Below the pieces are notes generated by a model that saw only the letters and a program-made list of their open reading frames with translations, searched no databases and was not told the origin of the DNA. Shown piece after piece: positions 1 through 5,287 of a stretch of 11,530 bases of DNA. Position numbers and translations under genes: made by a program. The DNA is from an uncultured Succinivibrio sp. (GTDB lineage Bacteria; Pseudomonadota; Gammaproteobacteria; Enterobacterales; Succinivibrionaceae): contig CAAGAC010000082.1 of the NCBI GenBank assembly GCA_900767695.1, positions 1-11,530 on the forward strand, written 5' to 3'. Each line of letters starts with the position of its first letter. Position 1 is the first letter of the stretch.

Positions 1-677
1 CCGTTGTCGCGGTAGGAAATGACGGCAAAGCCGACCATCTGGGCGCAGCAGCCGGCAACCGCGGCGCCGCCGGCCAGCCCCGTTAGGCCTAAGGCCGCGC
101 ATATTGCAGCCGAGGAGATCGGAAGCGTCAGGCAGATGCCGACGATGACCGAGACCAGGATCCCCATGAGGAAGGGCTGGAGCGTGGTCGCGGCCATGAT
201 CACCGAGCCCGCCTTCATCGCGGCGGCGCCCACGGGCGGGGCGATGAGCAGCGAGAGGACCACGCCCACGAACACCGTCACCGCAGGGGTAACCAGGATG
301 TCGACGCGGGTCTCGTGCGATACGGCCTTGCCGAACTCGGCTGCGACAATCGCGATGATGAGCACGGCAAGCGGGCCTCCCGCGCCGCCAAGGCCATTGG
401 CGGCGGCGCCGACAGCGACGAGCGAGAAGAGCGCCATCGGCGGGCACTTGAGCGCGTAGCCGATGGCGACCGCCATCGCAGGCCCCGACATCGAGGCCGC
501 GTAGCCGCCGGTCTTGACCAGGATGTCAATCCCGGCCTCGCGCCCGATTGTGCTTAAAATAGTGCCGATCAGCAGCGAGCAGAACAGGCCTCCGGCCATG
601 GCCCCCATCGCGTCGATGCAGTACCGGCGCCAGGAGATCTCGATGTTCTTCCGCTTTAAAAAGGCCTTCACGTCCAT
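1..677 (-). CDS. PTS EIIC-type (PfoR-like, PTS_EIIC_2) membrane protein, C-terminus cut by window edge
   Basis: Translating the minus strand from the ATG at 677-675 gives 225 uninterrupted residues running off the window start. The protein is very hydrophobic, with several Gly/Ala-rich membrane segments (about residues 25-45, 60-95, 102-114, 128-150, 158-188, 193-222). A short basic cytoplasmic start (KAFLKRKN) is followed by IDAMGAMAGGLFCSLLIGTI. That opening, GPLAVLIIAIVAAEFGK (101-117), DILVTP (126-131) and TLPISSAA (184-191) match what I recall of the PTS_EIIC_2 family (COG3641; PfoR of Clostridium perfringens is the namesake). Members are usually about 340-350 aa, so roughly two thirds is present. 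Family role: putative sugar-type PTS permease or membrane regulator; substrates are largely unknown. No IIA or IIB domain is visible here. A GGAG lies 10 bases before the start. The gene is divergent from pbpC. Confidence 0.85.
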   Translation of the reverse strand, partial: MDVKAFLKRKNIEISWRRYCIDAMGAMAGGLFCSLLIGTILSTIGREAGIDILVKTGGYAASMSGPAMAVAIGYALKCPPMALFSLVAVGAAANGLGGAGGPLAVLIIAIVAAEFGKAVSHETRVDILVTPAVTVFVGVVLSLLIAPPVGAAAMKAGSVIMAATTLQPFLMGILVSVIVGICLTLPISSAAICAALGLTGLAGGAAVAGCCAQMVGFAVISYRDN

Positions 678-692
678 TTCAGGAAAGCTCCA

Positions 693-753
693 CTTGTCTG
701 AAGAAAAAATATGATAAAAGCGCACAATTATAGTACGGCGGAAGGCAGACAAG
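693..753. repeat. 8-base inverted repeat CTTGTCTG / CAGACAAG flanking the divergent start region
   Basis: CTTGTCTG at 693-700 and its exact reverse complement CAGACAAG at 746-753 are separated by 45 bases. The repeat is centred at 723, between the minus-strand TATAAT and the pbpC start, and brackets the AT-rich core. It could be a pair of operator half-sites for one regulator of both genes. A chance match is not excluded. Confidence 0.35.
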
Positions 754-2753
754 CGCAAGAAAAGCGCAAATGGAGCCTGTCCAGGATGGCTGCGATGCTT
801 GGAGCCGCAGCTCTCTGCGCTGTCTTGCTCATAGCCCTCGGCGCAATGATTTGCGCGCCGGACACCGCGCTCTACGACGGCTCCTCGCGCACGGCCACCG
901 ACAGCGGCGGGAACATCTTAAGCTACACGCTCTCGCCTGACGGCGCCATCCGCTTCAAGGCATCCCCCGAGGAAGTCGATCCCCTCTATATAAGGATGCT
1001 GCTGGCCAGCGAGGACAAGCGCTTCCACTCCCATCCTGGAGTCGATCCGATAGCCCTTGTCCGCGCTGTGGCAAGCAACATCCGCGCGCGCGGCCGCGTC
1101 TCCGGGGCCTCGACGCTTGCGATGCAGTGCGCGCGCAGGCTGTCAAACAACGAGAGGACCATCGGCTCAAAGATCAAGGAGGCCCTGGGCGCGCTCTACC
1201 TTACGGCGACGCGCGGGCGCGAGGGCGTGCTCGCGATGCACCTCACCCTCGCCCCCTTCGGCGGCAACACCGACGGAGTGAAGGCCGCAAGCCTGCGCTG
1301 GTTCGGGCATGGCCCCGAGCACTTAAGTCCCGCCGAGGCCGCGCTGCTAGTCGCGCTGCCCCGCGCCCCGCAGCGGATCCGCCCGGACCGCCACCCCGGA
1401 CGCGCCAGGCGCTACCGCGCCGACGTGCTCAGGCTCGCGCTTGAAAACGGCGTCATCTCAAGGGATGTATACGATGCGGCGCTTAAGGCGCCTCTTCCCA
1501 AGGCGATGAGGCCGATTGAGCGCGGCTCCGCCGCGCTTGGCAACTACGCGCTCTCCCGATCGCTTGAGGACAGCATCTCCCTCGCCGCAAGGCCGGAGGC
1601 GATGCGGGTATTGAAGGAGGCAGGCCGCGTCTTCTCGGGAACCTATGGCGACGGCAGCGTCATGGCCGCGGTGGCGCTCGACGCCAGGACCTCTGAGATC
1701 ATCGGAGTGCTGGGATCATCTGACGAGCAGGTGTCGCAGATGTGCCTGCCGATGCGCCTGCGCTCTCCGGGATCGGCGCTCAAGCCCTTCGTCTACGCGA
1801 TTGCCTCAGAAAGGATCGGCCTCAGGCCCGGCACCGTGCTTGACGACACGCCCGCAGTGTACGGAGGCTTCGCCCCCAGGAACGCAAGCGGAAGGAGCCT
1901 TGGGCCGGTCACCGCCGCGCAGGCGCTCGCGCTCTCCCTAAACCGCCCTGCAGTCGCCTTGATGGAGAGGATAGGCCCTTCCTACTTTCTCTCGCGCATG
2001 AACTCGGGGCGGGAGCGGATCTTTCTGCCAAGGGGGGCCGATCCCTCATTGGCCCTGGCGCTTGGCGGGTGCTCGGTGTCACTTCTTGATCTCGCGCTCA
2101 TGTACAACTCGCTTGCAGTGGACGGGGAGATCGCGCTTCCCGAGCTTGAGAAAGGAAAGGTTCCTGCGCGCTCTTCCTTCATCTCGCGTCAGGCCGCATC
2201 GGAAGTGCGCTCGATGCTGCGCCTCACCCCGGCCCCTGACGGCGTCGCCCGCCCGGGCGGGATCTTCTACAAGACGGGGACCTCGTCGGGGCAGAGGGAC
2301 GCGCTTGCCATCGGATCCGACGGAACTGTCACCGCCGCGGTGTGGTGCGGCAGGCCCGACGGGCGTCCCGTGGCCGGCATGACGGGCATCGGCCGCGCCG
2401 CGCCGGCTCTCTTCAGGATCCTCTCATCGCTAAATCCCGCGCTTTCCATAACGGGCGCTGAGGCGGCGACCGCCGCCCCGCCGCCAGCGCTGGCGGACGG
2501 ACGCGACAACCTGAGTCCCTACCCCGAGATACAGTTCCCGCGCCAGGGCGATCTCATCGCCCCAGACTCCTCAGGCCGCGTGAGGGTGATCTTCACGTGC
2601 CCGAAGGAGCCCTGCCGCCTGAGCGTTGATGAAAGGCCCGCCGATGGAGACGAGTTCACGCCCAGGCATCCAGGCATGACCGTCATCACCGTGACCGACA
2701 GCGCCGGCCACAGCCGCAGCGTCGAGGCTCGGATCGCGCTTGAGCGCAAATGA
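711..2753 (+). CDS. pbpC: Penicillin-binding protein 1C (bifunctional peptidoglycan glycosyltransferase/transpeptidase)
   Basis: 680 aa, anchored in the inner membrane by one segment (about 26-48) after a basic stretch (EKRKWSLSR). The GT51 domain (about 80-255) shows SEDKRFHSHPGVD with catalytic Glu101, SGASTLAMQ (131-139), KIKEAL with Glu157, and APFGGN (181-186). The transpeptidase domain (about 310-575) has S355-A-L-K358, S409-L-N411 and K521-T-G523. The C-terminal region (about 605-677) resembles the BiPBP_C domain typical of the PBP1C subfamily. APFGG, PDRHP and SPGSALKPF separate it from PBP1A/1B. It should polymerise glycan strands from lipid II and may cross-link them, although E. 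coli PbpC has little proven in vivo role. E. coli PbpC is about 770 aa, so this one is shorter. Odd point: the usual YLN of GT motif 4 reads HLT (177-179). No alpha-2-macroglobulin gene, its common partner, is next to it. The start is uncertain: M26 (base 786) has GGAG 10 bases upstream, but M1 keeps the basic residues expected before a signal anchor. Confidence 0.93.
   Translation: MIKAHNYSTAEGRQAQEKRKWSLSRMAAMLGAAALCAVLLIALGAMICAPDTALYDGSSRTATDSGGNILSYTLSPDGAIRFKASPEEVDPLYIRMLLASEDKRFHSHPGVDPIALVRAVASNIRARGRVSGASTLAMQCARRLSNNERTIGSKIKEALGALYLTATRGREGVLAMHLTLAPFGGNTDGVKAASLRWFGHGPEHLSPAEAALLVALPRAPQRIRPDRHPGRARRYRADVLRLALENGVISRDVYDAALKAPLPKAMRPIERGSAALGNYALSRSLEDSISLAARPEAMRVLKEAGRVFSGTYGDGSVMAAVALDARTSEIIGVLGSSDEQVSQMCLPMRLRSPGSALKPFVYAIASERIGLRPGTVLDDTPAVYGGFAPRNASGRSLGPVTAAQALALSLNRPAVALMERIGPSYFLSRMNSGRERIFLPRGADPSLALALGGCSVSLLDLALMYNSLAVDGEIALPELEKGKVPARSSFISRQAASEVRSMLRLTPAPDGVARPGGIFYKTGTSSGQRDALAIGSDGTVTAAVWCGRPDGRPVAGMTGIGRAAPALFRILSSLNPALSITGAEAATAAPPPALADGRDNLSPYPEIQFPRQGDLIAPDSSGRVRVIFTCPKEPCRLSVDERPADGDEFTPRHPGMTVITVTDSAGHSRSVEARIALERK
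727..732 (-). promoter_or_regulatory. Candidate -10 box (TATAAT) for the PTS EIIC-type gene
   Basis: The minus strand reads a perfect TATAAT here, which would place a transcript start near 720 and leave a leader of about 43 bases before the ATG at 677. No good -35 lies at 16-18 bases. The closest hexamer, TTGTCT (minus strand 752-747), is only 14 bases away, so activator help or a different promoter is possible. The box lies inside the annotated N-terminal coding region of pbpC. Confidence 0.4.
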
Positions 2754-2759
2754 TGCGCT
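2743..2759. repeat. Small hairpin over the pbpC stop codon
   Basis: AGCGCA (2743-2748) and TGCGCT (2754-2759) form a 6-bp stem whose 5-base loop contains the TGA stop. No T-run follows, so it is not a standard intrinsic terminator. It could stabilise the pbpC mRNA end or be incidental. Confidence 0.3.
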
Positions 2760-2807
2760 TGCATCTACTTGATCTCAGCAGACTATACAAAGTTCGGATC
2801 AATTTAT

Positions 2808-2824
2808 AGCGCAAGATTTGCGTT
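2808..2824. repeat. Hairpin downstream of pbpC, possible weak terminator
   Basis: AGCGCAA (2808-2814) pairs with TTGCGTT (2818-2824), allowing one G-U, around a GAT loop. It is not followed by a T-run, so intrinsic termination is doubtful. It is one of the few stem candidates between pbpC and the bcs promoter. Confidence 0.25.
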
Positions 2825-2997
2825 AAGTGCGCAGCTCGATTAGCAATCTTGCATACATGATCTCTTTCGTGCACAATTCGCATTTGCAAATAACTTCAGG
2901 CACCGACCTCAATCACATTTTCCAGCCCCTCAAATCCCTTGAGCTGGACGAAATGTACAAAAACCGCGCGGAACATCAGGATTTGGAGCCTCAAACG

Positions 2998-3026
2998 TTC
3001 ACTGTGCCGTCGGATGGTGGTATAAA
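2998..3026 (+). promoter_or_regulatory. Probable sigma-70-type promoter of the bcs operon
   Basis: TTCACT (2998-3003) and TATAAA (3021-3026) are exactly 17 bases apart. A TG at 3018-3019 gives an extended -10 (TGG then TATAAA). The predicted start is near 3033, about 180 bases before the first gene. It sits in the AT-rich part of the gap and points at the operon. It is the best promoter candidate I can see in the gap. Confidence 0.55.
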
Positions 3027-3032
3027 TTGACG

Positions 3033-3212
3033 AAAAATTAGAGGGGTAATTTCCAGTCCCGCCTGCCATTCGCTCCTGCGCTAGAGGGCAGGACAGGCAG
3101 GGAAGGCAGGTTCCGGGCGGATGCCCGGAAGCCCTCTTGCCCATTGCGTCGGCGCGCGCTCTTTTGAGCAGGGCGCCTGCCGCCCAGGGCGGTAGAACCA
3201 CACAGAGAGAGC
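3033..3212 (+). promoter_or_regulatory. Structured 5' leader of the bcs operon
   Basis: The predicted untranslated leader contains three clear hairpins. They are AAATTA/TAATTT around GAGGGG (3035-3052), TTCCGGGC/GCCCGGAA around GGAT (3111-3130, perfect 8 bp), and CTGCCGCC/GGCGGTAG around CAG (3177-3195, one G-U pair), the last ending 17 bases before the ATG at 3213. Three GGCAGG copies spaced 9 bases apart (3087, 3096, 3105) face two perfect complements CCTGCC (3062-3067, 3176-3181). The second complement overlaps the ribosome-proximal hairpin, so alternative folds are possible. The layout suggests post-transcriptional control by RNA folding, a protein or a small RNA. It does not match the c-di-GMP-I riboswitch consensus as I remember it. 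The Shine-Dalgarno is weak (AGAGAGAG, 3204-3211). Confidence 0.4.
3087..3110 (+). repeat. Three GGCAGG copies at 9-base spacing
   Basis: GGCAGG occurs at 3087-3092, 3096-3101 and 3105-3110, a strict 9-base period with diverged spacers. The G-doublets and triplets also allow a two-layer G-quadruplex in RNA. Complements CCTGCC lie on both sides at 3062-3067 and 3176-3181. Confidence 0.7.
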
Positions 3213-4472
3213 ATGGACAAAAACGATAGCAGCGCTGACGGCGGAAACTACCGCAGCTTCACCACGCGCGAGGACGACACCGACTTCTCGCGCTGGACGC
3301 TCCTGCGCCAGGCTGACAAGAACGCCGCCTTCACCGCCAGAAAAAAGGAAGCCAGGCCCAAGTCATCGGGCGGCGTGACCTTCAGCACCCCGCAGAAGAA
3401 GGCTGACGACATCTTCGCGCCAGGAAACTTCCGCCGCGCGCTGGCCCCGCAGGGCGAGGACCGATTCTCCCCGAGCTACCGCAGCGTCGAGAAGGTCTCG
3501 ATAGCCGACATGCTCAAGGGCGCCCGCAGGGACGGAGGCAAGCCGCCCTTCAGCAGGCCCAAGCCTGATCCTGCAAGAAGGGAGTCTGCCGCCTCCGCCA
3601 TGCAGCAGCTGCCCCAGGCGACTCCTTTCGCCCCCCAGGCCGGGAACGTCTCCTCGACCGATCCTGGCTACAAGGTCGACTCCAACGGCCAGGTGGTCTT
3701 CTCCACAAGAAGGCCCGCAGTGCCATCCGTCATCAAGGCCGCCACTCCGGGAACCGAGCGCGCTGCCGGGATCCTGAGCGCCAGGGCCTTCGACTACGCA
3801 GCGTCGGGCAGCCGCCAGGACGCGCTCCCGCAAGGCGGCGCGACCATCTCGGACATGCTCGCAACCTCCCAGAAGGGATCAGGGATCTCCATCTCGATGC
3901 CGCAGCGCCAGTACGCTCCGTCCATGAGCGCCGCCGACCGCCGCGCCGAGGCCGAGCGCATGCGCGGCGAGGCCAACAGCGCGCTCAAGCGCGCCTCGAC
4001 CTTGGAGCAGCTGCGCTCCGAGGCCGCCTATTTTGAGGATCTGGGCCGCTCCGGGGTCCAGGTTCCGCCGCAGTCGCAGTCTGCGCCCCGCCCGCGCGTC
4101 GACAAGAGCGGGCATCTCGTATTCAGCAGAAGCGGCGGATCGACCCCCACCTCGATAGCAGCTCCCGCATCGCCAAGGCTGCGGTCCCTGGAGTCATCGC
4201 CTGAGGCGCAGACAGTACAGGCGCAGTACCAGCGCCCGTCCGAGGAGCCGCGCGCAGGCGCAAGGCCCGAGGCTGTGCCGCGCGCCGCGCCAAGAGTCCA
4301 GGCAGAGCCCGGGAGGTGGAACACCTCGCCGCGCGATCCGCTCGCGCAGGCCTCCGCGCGCGGACCCGAGCGCTTTGCCAGGCTCTTCGAGGGATCGTCG
4401 CGTATGCGCTCTCCAAGCCGCCGCCGCGAGAGCCTGAAGGAAATTTACAGAAGGATAGAATCATGCCAGTGA
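3213..4472 (+). CDS. Unrecognised disordered protein with repeated short motifs, first gene of the bcs operon
   Basis: 419 aa, no signal peptide or membrane segment, rich in Ser, Pro, Ala, Arg and Gln, so probably a largely disordered cytoplasmic protein. Two short motifs alternate along it. Motif A is [SN]-G-x-[VL]-[TV]-F-S-[TR] at 52-59, 158-165 and 299-306. Motif B is [ST]-I-[AS]-D-M-L at 96-101 and 211-216. One more ordered part is predicted at about 238-277, a charged helix that may be a coiled coil. The C-terminus is basic and ends in a likely amphipathic helix (ESLKEIYRRIES, 406-417). The N-terminal FSRWTLLRQ (25-33) recalls the RWPLL segment of E. coli BcsR as I remember it, but this is weak. 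It holds the position of bcsR or of the accessory bcsO/bcsP genes in other operons and overlaps bcsQ by 10 bases. I infer an adaptor for BcsQ or the synthase; the function is not shown. The start is the first ATG after the leader. Confidence 0.85.
   Translation: MDKNDSSADGGNYRSFTTREDDTDFSRWTLLRQADKNAAFTARKKEARPKSSGGVTFSTPQKKADDIFAPGNFRRALAPQGEDRFSPSYRSVEKVSIADMLKGARRDGGKPPFSRPKPDPARRESAASAMQQLPQATPFAPQAGNVSSTDPGYKVDSNGQVVFSTRRPAVPSVIKAATPGTERAAGILSARAFDYAASGSRQDALPQGGATISDMLATSQKGSGISISMPQRQYAPSMSAADRRAEAERMRGEANSALKRASTLEQLRSEAAYFEDLGRSGVQVPPQSQSAPRPRVDKSGHLVFSRSGGSTPTSIAAPASPRLRSLESSPEAQTVQAQYQRPSEEPRAGARPEAVPRAAPRVQAEPGRWNTSPRDPLAQASARGPERFARLFEGSSRMRSPSRRRESLKEIYRRIESCQ
4449..4455 (+). 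promoter_or_regulatory. Ribosome binding site that fixes the bcsQ start
   Basis: The purine-rich AGAAGGA stands 7 bases before the ATG at 4463, inside the end of the upstream gene. It supports the start MPVISV, directly ahead of the P-loop, over the in-frame ATG at 4316, whose 49 extra residues are out-of-frame translation of the upstream gene. Confidence 0.75.
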
Positions 4473-5287
4473 TCAGCGTTTGCTCCCCCAAGGGCGGCGT
4501 GGGAAAGACCACGCTGGCCTCGAACCTTGCCGCCGTGTTCTCCCAGTCCGGCGCCAGGGTGATTGCCGTCGACTTCGATCCGCAGAACTCGCTGCGCCTC
4601 TACTTCGGCGTGCCCCTCACCGAGGATCGCGGGTTCATCACGAGGATCGCCGAGAACGGCCCGGACGCCTCATGGATAGACGCCGTGATCAACGTGGGCA
4701 AGAACCTCTTCGTGCTGCCCTTTGGCAGATCCGACGAGCCTCTGCGCAGGATGTTGAACCAGGCCATGCTGCAGCCCGACTTCTTCCTGAAGACCCAGGC
4801 CCCCATCTTTGCAAACCCCGACATACTCGTGATCTGCGACTTCCCGCCGGGGTACAGCGACGCCCTCAAGGCCATCGCCCCAGTCACCGACATCAGCCTG
4901 GTGCCGCTGCTTGCAGACGCCGCCTCGGTCTCGCTCTTCCAGACGCTTGAGAACAACGAGCTCATCGACGGCCCGCTGAACAACCGCCTTGGCTACTACA
5001 TCATCCTCAACCACACCGACAACCGCGTGCGCATCAACCGCGAGGTGCAGGAGTTCGCGCGCCAGAACTTCGCCGACCGCATCCTGGGCGTGATCCACGC
5101 CGACTCCTCGGTTCCCGAGGCCGCCGCGATGCAGAAGTCGGTCGCGGGCTTCAACGTCAACTCGAGCGCGGCGTTCGACATCGAGGTCATCGCCCGCAAG
5201 ACCGCCTCGATGCTCGGATTCGACGTCAAGCAGGGCACCATGGTGCTCAACTCCGCGGAATCCAATGGGGGCAGGCAGGCAAAATGA
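4463..5287 (+). CDS. bcsQ: Cellulose synthesis protein BcsQ, MinD/ParA-like ATPase
   Basis: 274 aa, cytoplasmic SIMIBI-class ATPase. The deviant Walker A motif is K10-G-G-V-G-K15-T-T, with both the signature lysine (K10) and the P-loop lysine. Switch I is VDFDPQNSLRLYFG (36-49), with D37 and D39. Walker B is LVICDFPPG (122-130), with D126. LNHTDNRVRI (182-191) fits the nucleotide-base and dimer region of ParA-like proteins. LRLYFG and LPFGR (85-89) are typical of BcsQ (YhjQ). In E. coli BcsQ works with BcsR, binds the BcsA PilZ region and is needed for secretion. As I recall, E. coli BcsQ lacks these lysines (RGGVGTTT), so this one looks closer to an active ParA-type dimer. It overlaps the upstream gene by 10 bases and bcsA by 4 bases (ATGA). 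Confidence 0.93.
   Translation: MPVISVCSPKGGVGKTTLASNLAAVFSQSGARVIAVDFDPQNSLRLYFGVPLTEDRGFITRIAENGPDASWIDAVINVGKNLFVLPFGRSDEPLRRMLNQAMLQPDFFLKTQAPIFANPDILVICDFPPGYSDALKAIAPVTDISLVPLLADAASVSLFQTLENNELIDGPLNNRLGYYIILNHTDNRVRINREVQEFARQNFADRILGVIHADSSVPEAAAMQKSVAGFNVNSSAAFDIEVIARKTASMLGFDVKQGTMVLNSAESNGGRQAK

Larger units (their letters stand above)
2754..3212. other. Non-coding gap between pbpC and the bcs operon
   Basis: 459 bases without a convincing gene. The first part (to about 3050) is clearly more AT-rich than its surroundings. It holds weak hairpins, including CCAG + CTCAA (2922-2933) pairing with TTGAG + CTGG (2939-2947) across a CCC bulge, and then the promoter at 2998-3026. The second part (about 3055-3200) is very GC-rich and forms the probable operon leader. 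The only ORF of any size (GTG at 2827 to 3030, 67 codons) has no recognisable protein features. Confidence 0.7.

Noticed and set aside
19..459. 146-codon plus-strand frame opposite the PTS EIIC-type gene
   Set aside because: The minus strand encodes a coherent family-like membrane protein here; the plus frame has no domain.
2827..3030. 67-codon GTG-start frame in the pbpC-bcs gap
   Set aside because: No recognisable features and no good ribosome site, and its end runs through the likely promoter. Probably chance.
3033..3212. c-di-GMP riboswitch in the bcs leader
   Set aside because: It would fit the pathway, but I cannot find the conserved c-di-GMP-I core as I remember it. A covariance-model search would settle this.
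4316..4462. Longer start for bcsQ adding 49 residues
   Set aside because: The extra residues are an out-of-frame reading of the upstream gene. A good AAGGA site and the ParA-like start next to the P-loop support 4463.
3363..4512. Several minus-strand frames of 60-156 codons over the 419-aa gene and the bcsQ start
   Set aside because: None has a ribosome site or recognisable protein character. The plus-strand gene is supported by operon coupling and internal repeats.
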